Below, piece by piece: positions 15,071-27,700 of a DNA stretch of 64,000 nt. A model generated the notes under the pieces. The model had not been told where the DNA came from. It worked only from the letters and a program-made list of their open reading frames with translations, and did not search any database. Every line of letters starts with the position of its first letter. The stretch's first letter is position 1. Source of the stretch: Psettodes erumei (Eukaryota; Chordata; Actinopteri; Pleuronectiformes; Psettodidae); assembly GCA_016785225.1 (NCBI GenBank), contig JAFBJZ010000438.1, positions 1,870,001 to 1,934,000 of the forward strand, given 5' to 3'. Both the position numbers and the translations under genes were made by a program.

Positions 15071-18000
15071 AAGAGTGAGTACGAGGGACTGCTTTGTGTT
15101 GCTCTTTTTACTCATGGATTCATTTGTTGTAAAAGTGAGGTAGGACTAGCTGGTTGATGCCAGTCAGAGCTCACAGTAAACTCCTGTAGAATCCTATTGT
15201 GTTTACTGCCTGACTAAAGACATAATACCATATAGTATAAATGGTGCTTATGCACCCAAAGCATACACTCATATAGGTGTGATTATTTCTATGAAGAGAG
15301 CAGACATCACAATTTTATTTTATTATTTATTAAATTAGGCATGTTAAGATTTTTTTTATTCATATGCTGTGAAATGTTCACTAATGTGGGTATGCAAGTG
15401 GAGCACCTTATAATTGCTAAATAAATAAATATGTCTTAACCCTAATATTCTGGCTGAAGTGCTGGAACCCCTGGATCACCTTGATACATGGAAACTTATG
15501 CATTTTGAGCTTAAAAACCTGATTTCAAACTAATGACATTTCATCGACAGAAGAGGAGGTCAGAGGAGAATGGCCAGACAGGTTCGGAGCTAATTCCAAC
15601 TGTGGTAGGCAGAAAACCATCTCAGAATGAACAATACATCCAATGGATAGGCTACAACAACAGGCAAGTCAGGATCCACTCCTGTAAACCAAGAACAAAA
15701 ATCTGAGGCTACAGTGAATACAGACTCACCAAAACTCAACAGTAGATGGTTTAGCAATTTGGCATCAACATGAATCCATGGATCCAACCTGCCTTGTGTC
15801 AATAGTTAAGACTGGTAGTGGTGTAGTAATGGTTTGGGGAGTGTTTTGGGGCCCTTGATGCCAATCACTGATCAATTGAATTCCACACTCTGAGTATTGT
15901 TGCTAATCTTGTGCATCCTTTTATGACCAAAATTTACCATCTTCTTACTACTACTGCCAGCAAGATAATGATCTGCACAATAATGGCTTGTTCAGCCATT
16001 ATTGTGCAGATGTTAATCATTTATAGAGCTTGGGGAATGTTGGTAACAACATTTAATGCTTGATGTGGAGGATAAAAACCCCCCGTGAAAAATAGTTTAA
16101 AAAAAACCCCCAAAAACCTTTATTTGATAAAATGCCAATTTATTAAAATCTTCTGAACAAGGTTATTGCTTCTTCCTTCAGTTGAGTCTTAATGAAGTTA
16201 GGCAGTTATTGTGTTTAAATTATCTAATTCATCTTCTTCACATTCTCTAGTTGTCAGATCATCAGTGTTGCGTGCGCCTGGAAAAAACAAAACTGACCCT
16301 GAAATCGTGCTATATCTCCAAGGAAAATCTATCTCAAGAATAGAAAATGGAGGAAAATGGAGGCACAGACAACGTCCTAACCCCTCCCATGTTTATCATC
16401 ACAGCCAAGCATATTCTCATTGTCTGAGGCAGCTCAGGACCAAAGCAGGGTGTCATGCCAAAGCCTGGCTTTTATGAGGGGTTTTATATTCATTTGATGA
16501 TCCTGCGGGCCTCTGTTTCCTGAGTGGATTATCCGTATATGCTGGTGCTGAGCCCTTTTTATATTCAGCGCTGTGGCAGAGTCAATAAGGTCCATTCTGC
16601 ATACAATATTCAAGATTATACAAGACAGACAGCATAATTCACACTCAATCAGAATACAAATGACTGCAGACAGCGAAACAACACATTTGAAAATAAACAC
16701 AGCTGATTCCTCAGTACTGGAACTGGCTCAGTCATGGCCAGTGGGCCATGCTCACAGACTGGGCTTTGTCAGAAAATACACTTGGAGGGTTGTTGGGTTT
16801 TTTTTTACTCCTGCTTGGTATGGAGTCGTCATTGTGACAAGTCATGGTCTCAAATAATGCATGTTATAACCCAGAGTAAAGGTTACCATATGAATTGCTT
16901 TCTCTTGTGCTTGCTCCTGCACACTTGCCTGAGCATCATTAAAATGATGTGCAGAGTATATCAGTCATGTTCATAATTGCATGAATGTGTTATGAACTGT
17001 TTCTACCTCCAGCAACCATAAAAATTGCTCTCCATGGGATGGACCGGGAGATGAGAGAGGAGTACCTGGTGGTCATTCAGGCCAAGGACATGGGAGGTCA
17101 CATGGGGGGATTGTCTGGAACTACAACTGTCACTGTCACACTAACGGACATCAATGACAATCCACCAAAGTTCTCTAAAAGTAAGTAACTTAACAACCTT
17201 AAACATCTCTAACTGAATTGCAAGGAGAAACAAATTACTGCTGCTCTAAATGAGTATTTGTTTGATTGGTCATAATTGGGAAAAATAAAATAAAATCAAA
17301 CAGGCTCCTCACAAACTAATTCCTCTAACTGCTTTAACGTCTAATGATGATACAGTACTGCAATACTGTAATAGTCTTCCATAATTTTTTTATAATTTGA
17401 TCAACAGTTCTAGAAACCAAAGAGCTATGTGTCTTTGTCCCTAGGTTTGTATGAGTTTGTAATCCCTGAAGACCTACCAATAGGGAAAATGGGTGGCAAG
17501 GTGAAGGCAGATGATAGAGATGTCGCAGAGAATGCCAAGTCCACTTACAGCATCATCGAGGGAGACGACCAAGGCGTGTTTGAGATTATTACGGACACAC
17601 AGACACAAGAGGGGATTCTCCGACTGAAAAGGGTAAGACTTATAAAGTCGCTGGATATGACTGAAGTCACCTCTTCGTGCGTTCTGACTGTCAAACACAT
17701 CAGGGCCATGGCTTGCTGGGTGCAGCTCCTGCTCCAGTCAATTACTTAAAGACATTGGCAAATCATGTACAATTTTTTTTAAAAAGCTAAATGGTGTGCT
17801 AACATAAGGCCATATTGCTCTGCCCACTCTGTTCCACTTCAAGTGAGATTCTGTGCTGTCCCTTTTGCGAGGAGGATTCACTCAGAAGTATACCATTAAA
17901 TATTAAAACACCAGGACCTGCCCCCCCTGAGTAGCTTGGAGGCTAAAGAAGCATTTGATTCTCTGTATATATTGCTAAAGTCTATGTTTTTGTTCGTTCA

Positions 18001-18654
18001 AAAAAAATTCAATGATGGAAGAAAAGAGTCACAAAAAATTCATGTTTTTCCATGTTTTATTTAGAATAGAAAGGAAGAATTTTAAAGGTGGACTTTCTTT
18101 GTGTGGACATTCAGAAACAATGTGGAAAGTAGAGGTTGAAATTACTTTTTTTTCTCACAATATACCCTTATTTACACATTACAGTCTTGCCTGCTCAGCT
18201 GTAGCTTTCCCAAGCCTAAAGCAAGTTGCTACATATTGTAAATATTTTCAGTCCTCCTTCTAAATTCTCTTTTGCTGACACTCACATTACCATCACCATG
18301 AGAACAGACTGACTGGACCTTAACTTGAATGTTGGCTCTCTGCGATGTTAAAACATCCACATGTGTAATTGCCTTGCTCAAGGATACATTGGCAGTTGGC
18401 AGTTGTTTGCAGAAGAAAGGCAAACAAGCAACATTCCAGTCCCTAAACCATATTAGTTTTTTACCTTGAGGCAAACACATTAGCACATACTGTAATGGCA
18501 AGTTGATATTGGTGAAGCAAGGGCTGGAATTAGTAGTATTCTATTCATCAGATCATTTTTACTGTGGTGGAGGTGCATGCTTTGCTGCAAAAACAGTATG
18601 AATATTTCCTCCCAGCTGTACAAGTTTGAGCCTAGATATTTAATGCTCATCTGT

Positions 18655-18700
<46 letters not shown>

Positions 18701-21700
18701 TTAGAGAGAGAGAGAGAGCACAGTTCTATATTTTGCTCAATACCAAAACATTTGAAATTTACATTTGAAAACCACAATGCACTTTAATAACAGTGTGACC
18801 TGCAAGCAAGTTTAGATGAAGCTGGATCACAAGGGCATCTCTGTAAAATCAGACAAAGATATTTGAACACATGCTATCAAAGATACTAAAGCATGTGCTA
18901 TTTTTATGCATGTATTCTGTATTCTAAGTCTAAAGAAGCTCTACTTGGTCGAGGATGTTTGCATATATTGAATCATGTGCATGACTGATAGATGGGCGTT
19001 TACAAGTCTCAAGTCATGGTTGGTTCAGCGGATGGAAAGAGCAGCCATATATCACTCAAATACGGAATGCCATTGTGTTGTGATGTAAAACGACATTACC
19101 TCAAGGACATGCGGTGTGACTTTGCAATTTGCAAAGTGTGAACAATGAACTGTGTGGGAGGTGGAATGCATAAGAGCTAAGGCTATCTGCCAGGACGACA
19201 GTTCACCACCACTAAAGAAAACATCAGTGCTGTAGAACAAACTTGCCACAAACTCATAAAATCTCAAACTGTTGACAAAGCAAATGTCAAATGTGTTAGT
19301 CTTTTAGGCAACCTCCCCTTTCTATGTCCCGCAGAGAGCCTCGCTCTTCCCATGTCTGCTCAGCTTTCTCTCTGTGGCCCTGAGCCAAGATAGATGATGA
19401 TGTGTTGGGAAAGGGGTGTGCATTTGCACACTTAGTGTTTCTGCATCTCCCCAGACAGCAGCATCTCAATTTTAGATGAGTTAAAAGAAGCGGTTGTTGT
19501 ATTTTTTTGCTCTTTTGTTCTATATCCTCACTAGTGTTATCCTCTACCCTGGGTGACAGAGGAAAAGATTCCCCATAACTCTTTCTCCAACACACCCTGT
19601 CCCTGTCAACAGCTGTATGCTTCTATAAACTGTCATTTAACATGGAATTCAAATTATTTAAGATCCTTTGCGGCAAGGTTAAAACATATTGATCTAACTG
19701 AGGCTGGAAAGGCACAAAACCAGGGCAGAGATTCTCTGCTGTTTGGGTTTTAAGCTTTTTATCTGCCAGCCCCCAGGCCTGTCGAGGGATGTTAGTGAGA
19801 TGCTGAGCTTTCACCCCTGCAGCCAACGCTGAACTTTGAAGTCTCTAAATGGCCAGTGTACATACTGATTTGATGCTAACGCTTGAGAGAGATGGGAGAA
19901 TGACACAGCAGGGTTGTGTTGTGGGACATGGTGGCGAAGAGGGTGTTAACACATGAGGAACAAGAATGTCTCTTTGTTGCTGCGTTAAGTATGCGCTCCT
20001 CTGTTTTGAAATTTGCCTCATTCAGTTCAGCCACGATGTTTTCCCAGGAACACTCAAAAATGCACACTGGCTGTACAACCTTCACACCTACAATGTCTGG
20101 CGTACACAGCTCCACCAGTTTCTTTTTACACCTGTGAATCTGTTTAATAATCAACAGTAGCTTTACAACGGTGGCACTGTGCATACTAATAAAAATCAAA
20201 GTGGCGCTCTCTGTATTACTCATTCACAGCACTGTGTGCGTTTATTGAATTAATAATTGGAATGGGTTAAAGTATGACTTGCATTCTGATTCTAAGGCTA
20301 GAATAATATGCAGTGTTTAAAGAGAAGCCTGCATAGATGCTTTATTTGGTTTTCTAATTGATATTGAAAATCATTTTAGTCAAAGTTTATTAGACTAATC
20401 AAAGAAGCTGTTTACCATGTTTCCTTTAAAACACTAAAGTGGGTTTAGTGAATTTAAATATGCCAGCATTAGCAAAAGCCCCTTTTTGTGCTTTCAATCA
20501 TGAGTTGCTGCGAAGTGGACTCGTTGGATTTAACATGTAATAGTTATGTGAAGGTGAAAAGCATCTTATAAACAACATCTTAAAGCTATGTTAATTAATA
20601 TTATTACAATAACAATAGTTCATATTATTGTGTGCAATCTGATATTGGCGAGTCAAAGGGCCACAGGGATTTATCATCTAACTCAGCTGTGGAGCATCAG
20701 CATCCATTAGCTATTTGCTTGGGTATTAGATTACACAACTAAGCAAGTAGTAGCTAAAGAGAATACAACAGTCCTGACTGAAGAATAAAACAGAACTGAA
20801 ATGAAGAAACAAAAATTACATAACAGTAAAGTGCCAGATGGCATCACCTCTGCTGGACTTCACCCCGTTAAATTAATGTTTGGACCAGTTAATGGCTTTC
20901 AGCTAATAATTCTTATTAAAATGTTGACCTTTCCCCTCTCTCCATTTAATATAATCATTCTGACTATCCAGCCACAATCTCACACATGCTCATTCTCTCT
21001 GAATTAAAGTGTGTTATCCATTGGCACGAGGTCCAGCCACAAGACAGACAGGGAGAAAAGGAGGGAATGAATGGTTGGGTTGGGTGTCAGGAGTGAGGAG
21101 GTGGTGAGGGTAGGATGAGAAGAAGGGGAGGTTAATAATGAAAGTGTTCCAAATAGCTTCTCCCACCATGGAGGAGAGGGGTTTGGAGAGGCTTCAGGGG
21201 GTTAGGGCTGTCTACTCGTGTCCTGATGTCAGGAGTGTAGGAGTGTGGAAGTCTAAACCTTGGGTCACTTCCCCTATTCCCCTGCTGCTGATGCTGTCTC
21301 CCAGCTGGACCCCATGACACCCCTGCACCCACCTGCTCGCTCTGACCCTGGAGCTCTCAGCAATGGCCTTGTCTGACCTCAGGGACTATTCCTCTTGCTC
21401 TCTCCCTCTTCTCTAACTGAATACATTTCTCCTTATGATCATCTCCCTTCTCTTAGTCTTCCTATTTCCCCAAGCCAGCTCCTATCCCCTCAAGTGGCAA
21501 GGCCTGGTTTTGATTTCCCTATAAATCCTGGTTATGGAGTGTGGAAGGGACTTGATCCCATTATTCTAGTCTATAGTTGTAGAGCAACCAGAGGTGATTC
21601 AGAATGGAATTGTGACAGTCTGGGGTGTCCTCTGAGATGCTGAGAGAGTAAAATTGTGACTGTCCTCTTTCTCTTAAATATTAATGAAGAACCACCTTTA

Positions 21701-24700
21701 AAGAAAATACTGTATAACAACTGAAAACAGGCATTAAACAGATAAGTCAGTCAGACAAACACATGTCCTGTACATAATAATTCTATTCTCTTTAGAAAAT
21801 TACAACTTTTTCTTTTTTTCTGATTGTCTTGAAAAAACACCTGTTCTCATTTATTTTTATGTGAACTGGTTGCAATAGCAATATGAAAGCCCCAATAATC
21901 TGCTGTCACAGAGAGTATTAGCAGGGAGATTTGTGTTCTATCATGCTTATAAAGGCTGGAAATTATTTTCAGGTTGTGCAACTCCGAAAATTACAATTAT
22001 TGTGACTGATTGGTTTAAATCAGCAACAGTGATCAAATGAATTCTGTTTGCTGTGTAGATCACAGTCTTTCACAGCCCCCCAATTTCCTAAATAGAAATA
22101 CAGAAGCATTTCCAGTGACACTAAAGTGAGCACTTTAATCTGTCAAACATTTGGTCTGTAACACAGGCTTTTCTTCTGGGTACATGGTGTTCTCCAAGAT
22201 AAGTCTAGGTAACCATGATGACAGATTAACAATCTCATCATAGTTAAACTGAATGTAATGTTTAAATAGGTGGAATGCCTGTTTAACTCCAGAGATGCAT
22301 CATATTTCATTAACTGCTCATTTTATCTGTAAAGTTTTGAATTTATTTTGAAAATGTACAGCTGTCAGATAAATGTGAGTATTGGTACATTATGTAGTAT
22401 AGAGTATGAAGCATCTCAAAATTGTAATGCGCTTTCTGTGCATGTGATTTGTAAAGAGAAGCAGGATGACACCCCTGCTGACAATGAAAGAGTTTTTGAT
22501 CATTGTCCTCTTTGCTTCCTTCCTACAGCCTTTAGACTACGAGAGCAAGAGAGCCTACACCCTAAAGGTCGAGGCGAACAACATCCGCTCTGAGCCCAGC
22601 AGCGGCGGGCCCTTCAAAGATACAGCCACAGTGAAGATTGTAGTTGAAGACTCAGACGAACCTCCTGTTTTCTCCAAACCCATGTACTTACTCGAGGTGA
22701 ATGAGAATGCCCCCATCAACACAGTCATAGGGACAGTCACCGCCAGGGATCCGGACTCCAGTGGGAGCCTTGTCAGGTACAAACACGAGTCCAGTTAATT
22801 ATCAGTTACTGAAAAAAAAAAAACAAACAAAACTTTGACTTTACTACTGAACCACTTGCTGTTGACTAACCAGACCAGTATGAATGTTGAAAAAGTAAAA
22901 GCTCTTTAGTGTGATTTCAAGAAGTGATGGAGAGGAGAGGTTAACAAATGCATCTTTTCTGGCTATAATGAGTTGTGTTACTAGAAGGGTTGACACTGAG
23001 GCATGCAATTAAACTAATGCCTGCCTGTGACTTTTGGCCACTGAGGATGTGTGTCTCTGGACATGCGAGGAAGTGACTCAATGATTGCTCTCATTTCTAC
23101 ACATGTACAAAAAAAAAGTCTATTATGAATTGAAGGCAGCACAACTTTCTCTTTAACTACGCCACCAGCCCTGCTATTTTCTCTTGTGTGACTTATTCTT
23201 GAAAGTACCACAAGGGCACCTTGAGGATAGGTTATACAGGCAATTTCTCTCCCTCCATCTTGGCATTTCATTAATTCTCCAATGAGTTGCTGACCGCATT
23301 CCCGGGACAACACTCAACAGGTTGTGTGTAATTGCATGGCGAGCAGAGCAGTCTGGGTTTCATAGATTGGTTGAGGCTATAGAGCAGGGCCAGTTCATTC
23401 TGCATTCCTTTTTTCCCTTCTGGTGGCATCCTCATGTTTAGTGATGAGATTGCCAGGAGGAATTGAGCCCCGGGGTTGCATGATGTCCCTCCCCGGGTAT
23501 ATATTCCATGTGTAATGACATCTTTTGCTTCTTACTTCATGTCATACAGCTCCTGTTTGTCAATGAAGTCTGAGTTTTAGAGTGAAATAGAAAGACAAAT
23601 GTATGAAAGTCCAGTGAATCATTAAATTTAATCATCTCAAAAGGGGATTTCTTCTAAAATATGGGGAGCATTAACAGCTAGTTATGTTTGCTTACTTTCT
23701 TATTTGCCTCCTTCAGTGCATCATTATTGAAAGAAAGAGTGACTAAATAATGAATGAGTGTGCATGCAGATGGCAGCACCCTGCTGACATGATCTCTTCA
23801 CACATTTGTTGCTATGAAACTGTCCGGATATCAACATCCTGTCTCTGCACTCATTAAATGTTTTTAGCATGATGCAGTGCAAACCGTGGCTTGGGATCAC
23901 TTTACTGGCTCCAGGCATTATTTGCCTTTTGCAGTTTCTCTCCCCCTCTTTTGTTCCTTTTAAAAAAATTTTCCTTGTGCCAATCTCTTACACTCACTGT
24001 GTTCATTATACTTTAAACACCAATTTTATAATTTTTTATAAAAAAGTTGTTATTTTCAGGAAGGATTGTTACTCAAGGGCTCTGCGTGACTGTCAGGCCA
24101 AAAAAGAAAAATCCAACACAATAGAGCCTTTAAAAAGAGCTTTTTTTAAAAAAAAATAAATAAATAAAAATAAAAAAAATAAGATCATTCTCAAACTTGC
24201 AGTTTTTTTCTGATGAAGAAGAAGAAAAAGAAGTGGCTCATAGAATTCTGGACCAATCGTCTGCTTACTCCTGTGAAAAAACCTGATCATCAGGGAAAAT
24301 AACTGTCCAATGATGACATACACAAACAGACATTCACTTGCCAGTTTGTGCATTTTGTCACAACAAATTGCTTTATCTCTGTGATTTTCTTTGAAGTCAA
24401 AATGGACGTTTCAACCCCCACCCAACCCCATCCTAATCTTCCAGATGAGTGTGATCTATCACAGATGTCAAGTGTTTTCTTTGTTGGGGGATGAGCTGGA
24501 ACAAACTATTGTCATGGAGGGTTTAATATGATGCATCATGCTCACCAAAGACAGACTTTGATTGTACTCTGAGCCAAGGATTGTATTAGCCTGTAACCTT
24601 GAGCTTTCGGCTGATAAAATGATTACAGTCTGAAAGATTTTAATCCTACTCATATACCGTCTGACAGAAGGATGTAGCCATAATAATACCTCTTACAAGA

Positions 24701-27700
24701 ACAGAATCATTTGCTAAATAATGGACAAGCTCTCCTAAGGCTTTACCAATCACTAAGCCAAATATTTGCTTTGCTTTATAGACTTAGTTTATACACAATT
24801 CATACAGGGTTGCAGCTAATGGTATATGCATTACTGAATAATATTCCAGTTATCTATTGGGGTAATCAGTAAATCATTTGCTCCAAACGCAACAGTTCAA
24901 AACCAAAAATATCCAATTTGACATGTGACATAAAACAGAAAAAAAGCAGCAGATCTAAACACTGGAGAATCTGCGGCTAGATTTTTAAGATTTTACGATG
25001 GCTGAAATGATTAATCCTTTGTGTTTATTGACTATTCAATTGCTGCAGCTCTAAATGTCAAAATATTCTTTTGGTCTTTATTTAGGTGACGTACTAAAAC
25101 ATGGTGAAGGGAACAGACCTGGATTGGGCTACTTTTTGCTTATATATTTAAAATACCAAAAGAAAATATTTGATGAGCTGTAGCCCCTGAAAAACAAAAT
25201 TTTACACGATACTTATTAGCCTACGACTGACCTCCTTACTTTCTTTTGTGTCGCCCTTTTCTTTTTGAGTCTCATATATTCTCCAAGTTAGATTTTCAAA
25301 AACTGCAAAGCAATGGGGACCCCCTCTGTTCCTCTGATCACCATAATAATCAGCTCTCAATTAAACTTCTCCCCCAACCCCTCTCCAGTAAGGCCAGACC
25401 AAACCAGCCTGAGTGTACACCGCTCGGGGTGCGTGCTTTGGTGGGCTGCTATGTCCTCTGCACTCAGGAGACAAACAACCCCCGAGCTGTACTTAATGCA
25501 TCCAACCAACAACATTGCAGGTGCACTCCATGAAATACTCCCTTAGTATTGCTTTTCTCTGGAGTCTGTGCTCTGTCATTTTCTACCTGACTGATCCCAA
25601 ATAAAAAGCACTGTGACATCTGGCAGTCACTATAGCTGTCTGACATGAACTACTGGATTTCACAAAAGTGGCTATTTTATTTCAAATTATTATATTTTTT
25701 AAACATGTTTGGTTTACATCTTTATCTTTATTCTCTTTTTTTCTTTTTCAGTTTGAGGGGAATTGTAGTAATATAATTGAATTCTATAAAAGCTTGTTTG
25801 TCTCTGCAGGCTTTCTTATGTTTGAGCACAGCTGACAGCTGACATGCTGCACATGGTAACACAACCAGTCATGAAAAGGAGATGACTTTAAAATGAGTGG
25901 AAATTTAATATCAGGAAGGCTGTTACACCAATACTTCTGCTTCTGTTGTGATTTTTTTTAAATTTATACTTTGTTTTAGTCTCAAAAATAAAATCACCCT
26001 CTTGGTAAAAGAGGCTGAGATCCAACCTACATAAAAAGTAGTCTTAAAACACAACTGGTCAGCATCCAGGGGTCGGCAAAAATTTGTTCTACATCTGTGA
26101 TTCCCTCACTCCCCAGTGGAATTAATGACCTAATAACAAGTCGGAACGTCACAAAGGCATTTTGTTCTCTGTGGGGAAGCAAAAAACAATGTTCTTGATC
26201 TTTTCACCTCTTCGTTCCCAAACTTGAGCAGGCACTCAGTCGTTCAGATGCACACACGTTTACACATTTACACTCCAATGGAGATAAAACCCAGCACCCA
26301 GTGTTACACATATACAGATGAAATATACACAAACCTTTCAAACATGGCTTAACTGCGTGGCTGAATTGGTTTGCATGTTTTATTATGAGACAACGTGTGC
26401 TTAATTACCAAATTAAAAAACAAAAAAACCAACATTTTTTTTAAGTAAAGACACATGAGCGACACATCAATGCAAAACCATAAAGAATAATGAAAAAATA
26501 TGAATGAAAATAAGAATAACAATCTCACGGATTACAGAATGCACAGAACAAGCTTCTTTCACACTGAGGCATTGTGGTTAGAATATCATGTTTGTATTAT
26601 ATCAAAGCAGGATATTTATAGTTGTCTCATGCATCACTTGTAAGAGAGCTACTCTACTGTGAAATAGTTGGCACAAACAGCCTCTACTTGATGTTTAACC
26701 ATTAGACGGAGGTCAGTCCAATGGTGTTTAAAGGCTTGTGAAAAGTAAAGCAAAGCTGAAACAAGGCGATGCTCAATGCAGACACACCCGCTCGCGTGCA
26801 TGCATCTGCACACATCCTCAAAACACACTCAGGAAAACCATGCACGTAATATGCTGTATATCATTTTTTATTTGCTTTTAATTCTTTTCACATCACATTG
26901 TCAGTTTGAGTGACAGGTGGCAGAACATTTCAGGGTCTGTCTCCTCACTTCCATGTGAGGCTGTCAGAGTTTGACTGGGATCCACTCTGTCTGCAGGAGA
27001 GAGGCTGTTCCCAGGTGGTTTGCTGCTGTCTGCCTATCTTGAAAGTGCTCTGCGTCTGCAGGGCAAGGGGGGGGGGGGTCCCTCATGGACCTCTCCCAGC
27101 CCGTCGTCTAGCGGATTTTACACCATTTCATCTCAAAAATGGAAATGTCACGGCTCGGTACATCTCCCCAACAATTGGAATCTGGGCCAGTGGTTTATTT
27201 ATTTCATTACCTACCGTTCTTGTATAAGCAGCGCTCTCCTTCATATAAATTGTTGTTGTTGTGACTTTGTCTTTGGCTCTTTTTTCTGGTGCTCTTGCTC
27301 TATTATTCTTTTCATCTCTCTGTATCCCTCCCTCTCCTTTCTCTCATATAAAGGGTTCCTGCCAACAGGTCTGCACAGATAGGGATGAGAGGTTCCAATA
27401 CAAAATGGTATGAGACCCAGGTTTAGGGAGGAAGGGAGATGGGGTGAGCAGTGAGTCTGGTGGCCAAGGGATGTCTTGGTGGGAAAGAGTCTGAAAAAAA
27501 TTGGATAGGGGGATTGGATTAGGTACCGCTTCAGACACAGCTGGATGAAAAAAAACCCTTTCTGTTAGTGAGTAAGAGGTGGAAGAGATTGTGAGGGAGG
27601 ATGTGAGAGTGAGCCAGAGAGCGAGAGAAAGGAACAGGGACAGTTTGTCCTGGAGGTATAGAAACACTTGTGTGGTACACAGTGTAATTAGCACACGTGA

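Larger units (their letters stand above)
11556..17012 (+). other. cdh8 intron between the two EC2 exons
   Basis: This 5.5-kb intron begins with GTAAG and ends with CTCCAG. It holds three short repeat tails with CTGANGA-type cores (11.78, 14.0 and 14.55 kb), a GT microsatellite, a degraded Tc1-like transposase and a perfect hairpin near 16.0 kb. No coding exon is evident. Confidence 0.85.
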
